NCBI GenBank assembly: GCA_035761805.1
Contig: DASTQL010000031.1
Span: forward strand, 1-19,508
Length of the DNA stretch: 19,508 nucleotides
Source of the DNA: DASTQL01 sp035761805
Lineage (GTDB): Bacteria > Actinomycetota > Actinomycetes > Jiangellales > Jiangellaceae
Direction: 5' to 3'
Below, piece after piece: positions 7,434-15,489 of the stretch. The position numbers were made by a program, and so were the translations under genes. The number at the start of each line of letters is the position of its first letter. Position 1 is the first letter of the stretch. The notes under the pieces were generated by a model. It ran no database searches and was not told the origin of the DNA. It was given only the letters and a program-made list of their open reading frames with translations.

Positions 7434-7451
7434 TCGGACCACTGAAGGGAA
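7423..7451 (-). promoter_or_regulatory. promoter for the nagA operon
   Basis: On the minus strand TTCCCT (7451-7446) is followed after 17 nt by TACGGT (7428-7423). Start of transcription would be near 7416, giving about a 65-nt leader before nagA. The -10 lies inside the palindromic operator, consistent with repression. Confidence 0.5.
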
Positions 7452-7480
7452 GCCACGAGCTTCGAGGAGGTGAGAGAGCC

Positions 7481-8226
7481 ATGGCGACGGTGGCCGAGGG
7501 TCCGGTACCCAAGCACCAGCAGCTCCACGACATCCTGCTCGAGCTGATCACCGAGGAGCTCGCGCCCGGCTCGCCGGTCCCGTCCGAGCGCGAGCTCGTG
7601 CAGCGGTACGGGGTCAGCCGCGCGACCGTGCGCGAGGCGATCGGCCAGCTGGCCCGGGAGGGCCGGCTCGACCGGGTGCACGGCAAGGGCACCTTCGTGG
7701 CCTCGCCCAGGGTCGAGTCGCAGCTGCATCTGGCATCGTTCACGGAGGACATGGACCGCCGGGGGCTGACCCCTGCGACCGTGGTCCTCGCGGCCGAGGT
7801 CGCCGCCCCCCCGGTCCCGGCGGCGGCGGCCCTCCGGCTCGCCCCCGGCCGGCCGGCGTACCGGCTGGAGCGCCTGCGCCTCGCGGGCGGCGTCCCGATG
7901 GCCCTCGAGGAGTCGTGGCTGCCCGTCGGGCCGCTGCCCGGGCTGCTCGACCACGACCTCGCCGGCTCGGTCTACTCGCTGCTCGCCGGCCCGTACGGGC
8001 TCCCGCTCGACTCGGGCTCCCAGACGGTCTGGGCCGAGGCCGCCGACGAGACGCAGGCCCGGCTGCTGCGGGTCGCCCCGGGCACTCCGCTGCTCGTCTT
8101 CCGCCGCACCTCCAGCGCCGGTGCCCTGCCACTGGAGCACGTGACGTCCTGGTACCGCGGAGACCGGTACCAGGTGCAGATGGACCTGTCCCCCCACCAC
8201 CCCCCCGCGTCCCCGAGGAGAACGCC

Positions 8227-8230
<4 letters not shown>
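7481..8230 (+). CDS. GntR-family (HutC subfamily, UTRA domain) regulator, DasR/NagR-like
   Basis: A 249-residue cytosolic transcription factor. Seen: the winged helix-turn-helix at about 10-78 with VPSERELVQRYGVSRATVRE and the wing HGKGTFVA, then a UTRA effector domain from about 88 to 235 (FTEDMDRRG through PLEHVTSWYRGDRYQ). Family members DasR, NagR and YvoA sense GlcN-6-P or GlcNAc-6-P and repress GlcNAc uptake genes. The start is ATG 7481, with GAGGAGGTGAG upstream. It overlaps the EIIC start by GTGA, so regulator and permease are co-translated. A dre-like palindrome lies 48 nt before its start codon, suggesting autoregulation and control of nagA. The C-terminal tail is short and Pro/His-rich. 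Confidence 0.92.
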
Positions 8231-9666
<1,436 letters not shown>

Positions 9667-9681
9667 GCACCTCCGCAGACC

Positions 9682-9733
9682 CCGGACAGCTGTGGCGGCG
9701 ACACGCGAGCGTGTCGTCGCCGCAGCTGTCCGG
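9682..9733. terminator. 52-nt near-perfect hairpin between EIIC and ptsI
   Basis: Two 24-nt arms (9682-9705 and 9710-9733) pair completely, with 22 Watson-Crick and two G-U pairs in RNA, around a CGAG loop. The outer arm begins CCGGACAGCTG. It lies 15 nt after the EIIC stop. No T-run follows. It is most likely a strong rho-independent-like terminator or RNA-stabilising hairpin; a genome-dispersed repeat is possible. Confidence 0.7.
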
Positions 9734-9872
9734 TCCGGCTGTCGCCCGCTCGGCCTCCCGGTCGCCCGCCCGCTCGGTCGCCCCAGGTCTCGCCCGCCAG
9801 GCCTTCCCGCCCCCACCCCTGACACGCCAGGATTCACCACAACGGCAGCGTGGCCGACCCGAAGGAGCCGAC

Positions 9873-11546
9873 ATGACCGAGATCAGCGGAGTGGGGGTCT
9901 CCCCGGGACGCACGGTGGGCCCCGTGGTGCGGATGCCCGACCCGGTACCGGAGCCCTCCGCCGAGGCCCGGCTCCCGGGCGAGTCGGACCGCGACGAGGC
10001 CGCCGCGCGCATCGGCAAGGCGGCCGAGGAGGTGCGCGCCGACCTCGACCGGCGGGCGGCCAAGGCCGAGGGGGATGGCAAGGCTGTCCTCGAGGCCACG
10101 GCGCTGATGGCCGCCGACCCCACGCTGGTCAAGTCGGCCGCCAAGCGGGTCACCGGTCAGGGCGCCGCCCCGGAGCGTGCCGTCTGGGACGCGGCTGCCG
10201 AGGTGGCAGCCATGCTGGAGTCGCTGGGCGGCTACATGGCCGAGCGGGCCCGCGACGTTGCCGACGTGCGTGACCGCCTGGTGGCCGAGCTCACCGGTCG
10301 CCCCGCCCCCGGCGTACCCACGCGCGACGAGCCCTTCGTCCTGGTGGCCCACGACCTCGCCCCGGCGGACACCGCGACGCTCGACCCGGCCCTGGTCCTG
10401 GCGCTGGTCACCGCCGAGGGCGGCCCGACCTCGCACACCGCGATCCTGGCCCGCGCCCTGGGACTTCCGGCAGTGGTCGCCGCGACCGGGGTGCTGGACA
10501 TCGACGAGGGCACGACGGTCCTCGTCGACGGCGCGGCCGGCACGATCCTCCTCGACCCGTCGGCCGAGCAGGTCGAGAAGGTCAAGGCCATCGCCGCCCG
10601 GGAGCACACGTTCGACGGCCGGGGGCGCACGGCCGACGGCCGGGAGGTCCTGCTGCTCGCGAACGTCGGCGACCCCAAGGGTGCCGCCGCGGCCGCTGCT
10701 GCCGGTGCCCAGGGCGTGGGCCTCTTCCGTACGGAGTTCTGCTTCCTCGACCGCTCGGAGGCGCCGAGCATCGACGAGCAGGTCGAGTCCTACCGCACCG
10801 TCCTGCAGGCCTTCCCCGGCAAGAAGGTCGTGGTGCGCACCCTCGACGCCGGCGCCGACAAGCCGTTGCCCTTCCTCACCAACACCGACGAGGCCAACCC
10901 TGCGCTCGGCGTCCGGGGGATCCGCACCTCGGGTCGCTCGCCGCAGGTGCTCGAGGACCAGCTCGAGGCCATCGCCCGCGCGGCCCAGCAGGCCGAGGCG
11001 GACGTGTGGGTGATGGCACCGATGATCGCCACGACCGACGAGGCCGAGGCCTTCGTCGAACGCTGTGCCGCGCACGGCCTCGGCACCGCCGGCGTGATGG
11101 TGGAAGTGCCGAGCGCTGCCCTGTGCGCCGACTCGGTGCTGGCCGTCGCGCACTTCGCCAGCATCGGTACCAACGACCTGACCCAGTACGCACTGGCGGC
11201 CGACCGGCTGATGGGCGAGCTGGCCACCCTCAACGACCCCTGGCAGCCGGGCGTCCTCCGGCTCGTCCGCGCCACCTGCGACGGTGCCGCCCCGTACTCC
11301 CGGCCGGTCGGTGTCTGCGGCGAGGCCGCCGCCGACCCTGCCCTCGCCTGCGTCCTCGTCGGGCTCGGCGTCAGCAGCCTGTCCATGACGCCTCGGGCGC
11401 TGGCCGACGTCGCCGAGGTGCTGGCGGCCACCCCGTACGACACCTGCGTACGGCTCGCGGCCGCCGCCGCTGACGCCCGTACCGCGGCGGAAGGTCGTGC
11501 CGCCGTACGGGCGGAGCTGCCGGTCCTGGAGGAGCTCGGCCTGTAG
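9873..11546 (+). CDS. ptsI: phosphoenolpyruvate-protein phosphotransferase (PTS Enzyme I)
   Basis: A 557-residue cytosolic enzyme that phosphorylates HPr from PEP, the first step of all PTS uptake. Seen: GVGVSPGRTVGPV at the N-terminus, a helical HPr-binding region (about 35-140), and TAEGGPTSHTAILARALGLP with the phosphorylated His188. The PEP-binding TIM barrel follows, with GLFRTEFCFLDR, LDAGADKPLPFL, ALGVRGIR, VMVEVPSAAL, SIGTNDLTQYALA, and the proton-donating Cys482 in VGVCGEAAAD. Length is normal for the family. The start is ATG 9873 after GAAGGAG. It is separated from the nag arm by the long hairpin, so it is probably transcribed on its own, and from ptsH by a 756-bp gap. Co-location with the GlcNAc EII genes suggests GlcNAc is a principal PTS sugar here (inference). 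Confidence 0.96.
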   Translation: MTEISGVGVSPGRTVGPVVRMPDPVPEPSAEARLPGESDRDEAAARIGKAAEEVRADLDRRAAKAEGDGKAVLEATALMAADPTLVKSAAKRVTGQGAAPERAVWDAAAEVAAMLESLGGYMAERARDVADVRDRLVAELTGRPAPGVPTRDEPFVLVAHDLAPADTATLDPALVLALVTAEGGPTSHTAILARALGLPAVVAATGVLDIDEGTTVLVDGAAGTILLDPSAEQVEKVKAIAAREHTFDGRGRTADGREVLLLANVGDPKGAAAAAAAGAQGVGLFRTEFCFLDRSEAPSIDEQVESYRTVLQAFPGKKVVVRTLDAGADKPLPFLTNTDEANPALGVRGIRTSGRSPQVLEDQLEAIARAAQQAEADVWVMAPMIATTDEAEAFVERCAAHGLGTAGVMVEVPSAALCADSVLAVAHFASIGTNDLTQYALAADRLMGELATLNDPWQPGVLRLVRATCDGAAPYSRPVGVCGEAAADPALACVLVGLGVSSLSMTPRALADVAEVLAATPYDTCVRLAAAAADARTAAEGRAAVRAELPVLEELGL

Positions 11547-11992
11547 GACGTCTTCAGCCTTCGGGGGCGGCGGCGCCTGGCCCGACGGCGTCGGGCCGGA
11601 TCGGCCCGCCGGGGTGGAGCTTGCGTCGCCAGTACGGACCACCGCGACCGGTGCTCCTCCTTGATCGACGCCGCCGCCGTCCATGGCCGGGACGGTGAAG
11701 ACCAGACCGCCTGGCTCGGGGTGCTGGGAGACCGAGCACGACGATCTCCATGCCGTACTGCAGCGCGGCCCGGCGCTTCCGCCGGGTCGAAGGCTCGTTC
11801 CATCGCGGTGGGATCGGCCGACCCACCCCGCTGCGCCTTCCTGGCCTGCAGGACCGCCCACCACGTCGACCCCACCCTGATCCGAGCGTCTCCGCAGACC
11901 GTCGCCACCAGAGTGGTGAACTGTCCTTCGGATGGCAGCCGACGGCGGTCGGGAGGCCGGGCCTCCCGCCCGCCCGGGTCCGGCAACCCAGG
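11547..11992. other. gene-poor stretch downstream of ptsI, no recognisable gene
   Basis: Open frames exist on both strands because of the base composition, but none has a convincing start, ribosome site or family motif. Minus-strand readings give scattered protein-like pieces in different frames (for example GGLVFTVPAMDGGG and RAALQYGMEIVVLG). This could reflect a heavily decayed gene. I could not identify one and assign no function. GC is visibly lower than in flanking genes. Confidence 0.4.
11950..11968. terminator. short GC-rich hairpin downstream of the pseudogene
   Basis: CGGGAGGC and GCCTCCCG form an 8-bp perfect stem with a 3-nt CGG loop. It lies about 25 nt past the TGA (11995-11993) that would end the decayed minus-strand gene, as expected for that gene's old terminator. 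It could also stop read-through from ptsI. Confidence 0.45.
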
Positions 11993-12190
11993 TCAGCCGA
12001 TCGTGTTGATCTGGGCCTTGCGAGTTGAGGTGGTCCAGCTTCACGTCACCTGCGCGGGCCTTTCCGCTGAGCAGGAAGATGTCGACGCCGCGGAAGATGT
12101 CGTTCGCGTACATGAAGCCTTGTACCAGTAGTTGGCGAGCTTCTCGCCCGTCGCGGTGTCGAGGAACCAGATCCGCGGCCCCACCGCCGG
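11993..12190 (-). pseudogene. frameshifted C-terminal remnant of a probable LVIVD-repeat (beta-propeller) protein
   Basis: Two minus-strand reading frames join into one credible protein tail. PRIWFLDTATGEKLANYWYK (12178 to 12119) continues as GFMYANDIFRGVDIFLLSGK, then ARAGDVKLDHLNSQ, in the next frame. Restoring a single lost G at about 12118-12120 (AAG GGC TTC) makes it continuous. A second shift after LNSQ would reach QINTIG and a TGA at 11995-11993. The YANDIFRGVDIF segment with a trailing LDHLN resembles the end of actinobacterial secreted LVIVD-repeat proteins; this is from memory of the family, not a search. No start or body of the propeller remains; the upstream side runs into ptsH. 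Alternatives are a sequencing error or some other propeller family. Confidence 0.55.
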
Positions 12191-12302
12191 GCGAGCCTCG
12201 GTTCGGCTCGATGTCCCCCACCAGGCCCGTCGGGTCACCACCAGGCGCCAACGCCTTGTGAAGGCCCGACCAGGGTGGTGAACGTGGTCAATCGGGGCCG
12301 AG

Positions 12303-12575
12303 CTACTCGGCGTCGAGGTCCGTCTCGAGCAGGGATCCAAGCGCCTCGAGGGCGGTCTCGGCCCCGTCGCCCTCGGCCGACAGGACGACCTCGTCGCCGT
12401 GCTCGACGCCGAGCGCCATGACGGCGAGGATGCTCGCGGCGTCGACGGGGTCGCCGTCGACACCCTTGCGGATCGTGATGCTCGCGGGCTGCTCGGCCGC
12501 GGCCTTGACGAAGATGGCGGCGGGGCGGGCGTGCAGTCCCACGCTGCTGGCCACGACGGCTCGACGCTCGGGCAC
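12303..12575 (-). CDS. ptsH: PTS phosphocarrier protein HPr
   Basis: A 90-residue phosphocarrier shuttling phosphate from Enzyme I to EIIA. Seen: VASSVGLHARPAAIFVKAA places the phospho-histidine at His15 in the standard GLHARPA motif. DAASILAVMALGVEHGDEV corresponds to the region around regulatory Ser46 (here Ser48, with AAS replacing the common AKS). The start is GTG 12575, with GAGGAGGAG 3-11 nt upstream. It is encoded on the strand opposite to ptsI and divergent from fba, so it is not in a ptsHI operon. A TAGCCT -10-like hexamer at 12641-12636 on the minus strand may drive it; no good -35 is visible. Confidence 0.95.
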   Translation of the reverse strand: MPERRAVVASSVGLHARPAAIFVKAAAEQPASITIRKGVDGDPVDAASILAVMALGVEHGDEVVLSAEGDGAETALEALGSLLETDLDAE

Positions 12576-12663
12576 GGTCTCCTCCTCGACGGTCCGCGGC
12601 GACGCCGGCGGCGGCCGACGCGCACGAGAGTGCCGAGGCTACCGCCCGGTCGGCAGACGGGGA

Positions 12664-12692
12664 GTGACCCCGGCCCGTAGTGGCGGGATACT
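12664..12692 (+). promoter_or_regulatory. promoter for fba
   Basis: GTGACC (12664-12669), 17-nt spacer, GATACT (12687-12692): four of six matches to each sigma-70-type consensus. Transcription would start near 12699, about 70 nt before the fba ATG. Confidence 0.5.
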
Positions 12693-12768
12693 GGCGTCTG
12701 ACCGCCGCCGCGCGGCCCCGCACCGGGCCGCACAGGCGCCCGGAGACGACCCCGCGAGGAGAGCACGG

Positions 12769-13791
12769 ATGCCCATCGCCACGCCCGAGGTCTACAACGA
12801 GATGCTGGACCGCGCCAAGGCCGGCGCCTTCGCCTACCCGGCGATCAACGTCACGTCCTCCCAGACCCTCAACGCCGCGATCCGGGGGTTCGCCGAGGCG
12901 GAGAGCGACGGCATCGTCCAGGTGTCCACCGGCGGGGCCGAGTACCTCTCCGGCCCGACCGTCAAGGACATGGTGGTCGGCGCTCAGGCGCTGGCCGAGT
13001 TCGCCCACCACGTCGCCAAGGCCTACGACGTCAACATCGCGCTGCACACAGACCACTGCCCCCAGGGCAAGCTCGACGGCTACGTCCGGCCGCTGCTCGC
13101 CATCTCCGAGGAGCGGGTCTCGGCCGGCCGCGAGCCGCTCTTCCAGTCGCACATGTGGGACGGTTCGGCGGTCCCGCTCGACGAGAACCTGCAGATCGCC
13201 CAGGAGCTGCTGTCGCGTACGGCGGCGGCGCACATCGTCCTCGAGATCGAGGTCGGGGTCGTCGGCGGCGAGGAGGACGGCGTCGCCGCGGAGATCAACG
13301 AGAAGCTCTACACGACGGTCGAGGACGCCCGGGCCACCGTGGCGGCGCTCGGCGCCGGCGAGAAGGGCCGCTACATGGCCGCGCTCACCTTCGGCAACGT
13401 GCACGGTGTCTACAAGCCGGGCGCGGTCAAGCTCCGCCCCGAGATCCTCGCGGAGATCCAGGACGCGATCGGTGCCGAGGTCGGCAAGGACAAGCCCTTC
13501 GATCTGGTCTTCCACGGCGGCTCGGGGTCGACGCTCGACGAGATCCGTGCCTCCCTGGACTACGGCGTCGTCAAGATGAACATCGACACGGACACGCAGT
13601 ACGCCTTCACCCGGCCGGTCGTCGACCACATGTTCAAGAACTACGACGGTGTCCTCAAGATCGACGGTGAGGTCGGCAACAAGAAGCAGTACGACCCCCG
13701 GACGTGGGGCAAGTCCGCCGAGGCCGGCATGGCGGCCCGCGTGGTGGAGGCTTGTGAAGCCCTGCGGTCGGCCGGGACCAAGATCGCCTGA
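12769..13791 (+). CDS. fbaA: class II fructose-bisphosphate aldolase
   Basis: A 340-residue zinc-dependent aldolase that splits fructose-1,6-bisphosphate into DHAP and glyceraldehyde-3-phosphate. Seen: FAYPAINVTSSQTLNAAI near the N-terminus, and NIALHTDHCPQGKLDGYV with the catalytic aspartate and first zinc histidine. EIEVGVVGGEEDG is the metal/cation-binding glutamate region, followed by TFGNVHGVYKPG (zinc histidine), LVFHGGSGS (zinc histidine and phosphate loop) and VVKMNIDTDTQYAF (substrate-binding). Length fits the class IIA type. The start is ATG 12769 after GAGGAGAG. The stop overlaps the next gene start by one base (TGATG). It is divergent from ptsH. It acts downstream of the GlcNAc route, after Fru-6-P is phosphorylated by a kinase not in this window. 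Confidence 0.96.
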   Translation: MPIATPEVYNEMLDRAKAGAFAYPAINVTSSQTLNAAIRGFAEAESDGIVQVSTGGAEYLSGPTVKDMVVGAQALAEFAHHVAKAYDVNIALHTDHCPQGKLDGYVRPLLAISEERVSAGREPLFQSHMWDGSAVPLDENLQIAQELLSRTAAAHIVLEIEVGVVGGEEDGVAAEINEKLYTTVEDARATVAALGAGEKGRYMAALTFGNVHGVYKPGAVKLRPEILAEIQDAIGAEVGKDKPFDLVFHGGSGSTLDEIRASLDYGVVKMNIDTDTQYAFTRPVVDHMFKNYDGVLKIDGEVGNKKQYDPRTWGKSAEAGMAARVVEACEALRSAGTKIA

Positions 13792-14204
13792 TGTCGCTGC
13801 ACCAGGACCTGCTCGGCGGCCCGGCCCCCACCCACCTGCCCGACGACCCCGCGCCACGTGCGGCGCTCGCGGCCGGCGAGGACCCTGCCGCGGTGGCCGC
13901 CCGCCACCCGGCCTCCTCGCTGGCCTGGGCCGAGCTCGCCGACCGCGCCTTCGCCGAGGGCCGGGTCGTGGAGTCCTACGCGTACGCGCGAACCGGTTAC
14001 CACCGCGGCCTGGACGCACTGCGGCGGGCCGGCTGGCGGGGGCAGGGGCCGATCCCCTGGGAGCACGAACCCAACCAGGGGTTCCTGCGGGCGCTGCGGG
14101 CGCTGGGCAGGGCGGCCGAGATGATCGGCGAGTCGGACGAGGCCGAGCGATGCGCCACCTTCCTGCGCGACTCGAGCGCCACCGCGGCCGAGGTCCTCGC
14201 CTGA
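13791..14204 (+). CDS. DUF3151 family protein
   Basis: A 137-residue soluble protein of unknown function. Seen: the N-terminal LHQDLLGGPAPTHLPDD, then HPASSLAWAELADRAFAEG, SYAYARTGYHRGLDALRRAGW, and PIPWEHEPNQGFLRALRALGRAAEMIGE. These tryptophan- and alanine-rich helices are the pattern of DUF3151, an actinobacterial family with a TPR-like look. The start ATG 13791 overlaps the fba stop by one base, so translation is coupled. The fba-DUF3151 pairing is common in actinobacteria as I recall it, suggesting a link to central carbon metabolism, but no activity is known to me. There is no signal peptide or membrane segment. Confidence 0.85.
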   Translation: MSLHQDLLGGPAPTHLPDDPAPRAALAAGEDPAAVAARHPASSLAWAELADRAFAEGRVVESYAYARTGYHRGLDALRRAGWRGQGPIPWEHEPNQGFLRALRALGRAAEMIGESDEAERCATFLRDSSATAAEVLA

Positions 14205-14274
14205 CCGCTGCTCTCGAGGGTGGCTCGACACGCAACTGGCCCGGCCGGTTGCGGGTGAGGGCGGGAGCGACCGA

Positions 14275-14312
14275 GGTCGTCGGAACCGTCCCCTGCAGCG
14301 GTTCCGACGACC
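14275..14312. terminator. 14-bp-stem terminator after fba-DUF3151
   Basis: GGTCGTCGGAACCG (14275-14288) and its exact complement CGGTTCCGACGACC (14299-14312) enclose a 10-nt loop, about 70 nt past the DUF3151 stop. A perfect stem between two same-strand transcription units supports termination despite the absence of a T-run. Confidence 0.65.
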
Positions 14313-14372
14313 CGACACCCCATCATGCCGCTCCGGGCCTGGGAGTGCCTGGCACCAAGGGGTCACTGGCAG

Positions 14373-14378
14373 TAACCT
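14373..14378 (+). promoter_or_regulatory. -10-like TAACCT placing a leaderless start
   Basis: TAACCT lies 6 nt before the ATG at 14385, and no Shine-Dalgarno sequence is visible between them. In actinobacteria this geometry is typical of leaderless mRNAs. The -35 is weak. Confidence 0.4.
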
Positions 14379-14384
14379 GCCGCG

Positions 14385-15374
14385 ATGACCTCCCCGGTCG
14401 GCCCCCTCGACGCCTTCGGCATCGACGCCCGCACCGACCGCGTCTACCGCGCCCTGCTGCGCACGGGTCAGGCGCACGTGGCGGAGCTCGCCGCGCGGCT
14501 GGGCCTCGCGGAAGACGACGTGGGGGAGCTGCTCGCCCCGCTGGTCGGGCACGGCCTGGTCGCCCGCCGCGGTGACGCGCTGGTCGCGCTCTCGCCGTAC
14601 CTCTCGCTGGGCCGGCTGGTCGACGCCGAGGCCCGGCAGCTGCGCCGGCGCGAGCAGGAGCTGGAGCACCTGAGGCACTCAGTGGCCGACTACGCGGCCG
14701 AGGAGAAGGGGATCGAGCCGGCCGAGTCGTCACTGCAGCCGGTCGCCGTACACAGCGGTGCGGAGATCGGTGCCGTCGTCGACGCGCTCGTCCGCGGGAC
14801 CACGGGCGAGATGTTGTTCCTGCACTCGGTCGAGTGGCTGGACAACCCCGGCTGGTCCAAGATCGACTCGCTGATCACCGCCGAGGTGGCAGGCGGCCGG
14901 ACGGTCCGCAGCATCTACCCGACCGAGGTGATGCAGCGACCCGAGACGCTCGAGCTCGTGCGCGGCTGGGCTGAGCGGGGCGAGCTGGTGCGGCTGGCGG
15001 TCTCGCCTCCGTCGCGGCTGGCCGTCTTCGGCAGCACCGTGGCGCTCGTGCCGGTCGAGTGGGGCCGGACGCCCGCGCACCGCGTGGTGGTCCGCACGCC
15101 CGGAATCGTCGACGCGCTGCGGTGTCTCTTCGACACGATCTGGCGGCACGCGGTCCCGCTGCCCGACGTCGGTGCGGCGGCGGAGTCACCGGCCGCAGCG
15201 ACCGACCAGGTGCTGCGCATGCTGGCGGCGGGGGCAAAGGACGAGACGATGGCGCGGCAGCTCGGCCTGTCGTTGCGGACCGTGCGGCGTCGGGTGGCCG
15301 AGCTGCTCGAGGACCTCGACGCGACCACCCGATTCCAGGCCGGCGTGGAGGCGGCCCGTCGCGGTCTCGTGTGA
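14385..15374 (+). CDS. double helix-turn-helix regulator (TrmB-like N-terminus, LuxR-like C-terminus)
   Basis: A 329-residue cytosolic transcription factor. Seen: residues about 8-75 form a TrmB/MarR-like winged helix (TDRVYRALLRTGQAHVAELA through GLVARRGDALVAL). A charged helix follows (about 78-110), then a phospholipase-D-like middle region of the TrmB sensor type (GEMLFLHSVEWLDNPGWSK, VAGGRTVRSIYPTEVMQRPE). Residues about 270-325 are a LuxR/GerE-type helix-turn-helix (VLRMLAAGAKDETMARQLGL, SLRTVRRRVAELLEDLDATT). This architecture is common in Nocardioides-like genomes and poorly characterised. The start is ATG 14385, probably leaderless. The neighbouring secreted RTX gene is a possible target, but nothing in the sequence proves it. 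Confidence 0.85.
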   Translation: MTSPVGPLDAFGIDARTDRVYRALLRTGQAHVAELAARLGLAEDDVGELLAPLVGHGLVARRGDALVALSPYLSLGRLVDAEARQLRRREQELEHLRHSVADYAAEEKGIEPAESSLQPVAVHSGAEIGAVVDALVRGTTGEMLFLHSVEWLDNPGWSKIDSLITAEVAGGRTVRSIYPTEVMQRPETLELVRGWAERGELVRLAVSPPSRLAVFGSTVALVPVEWGRTPAHRVVVRTPGIVDALRCLFDTIWRHAVPLPDVGAAAESPAAATDQVLRMLAAGAKDETMARQLGLSLRTVRRRVAELLEDLDATTRFQAGVEAARRGLV

Positions 15375-15420
15375 TCTGGGCCACGTCGTGGCAGCAAACG
15401 GACACGTGGGGTCGACGGGA

Positions 15421-15449
15421 TTGCCCGAGCCCCTACCGAGGCCTACCGT
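15421..15449 (+). promoter_or_regulatory. promoter for the RTX-protein gene
   Basis: TTGCCC (15421-15426), 17-nt spacer, TACCGT (15444-15449). Transcription would begin near 15456, giving a leader of about 34 nt that ends in the ribosome site GAGGGGGG before ATG 15490. Confidence 0.5.
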
Positions 15450-15489
15450 CACGGGCCGAAGGGGATCGGTTCTCTGTGAGGGGGGTCTC

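Noticed and set aside
11554..11826. Possible tyrosine-recombinase remnant (GLVFT-like piece) on the minus strand
   Set aside because: Only one short resemblance, with no catalytic Arg/His/Tyr pattern, no tRNA or attachment site nearby, and no continuous frame.
11547..12302. Insertion sequence between ptsI and ptsH
   Set aside because: There are no terminal inverted repeats with target duplication and no transposase motif; only a 15-nt imperfect direct repeat was seen.
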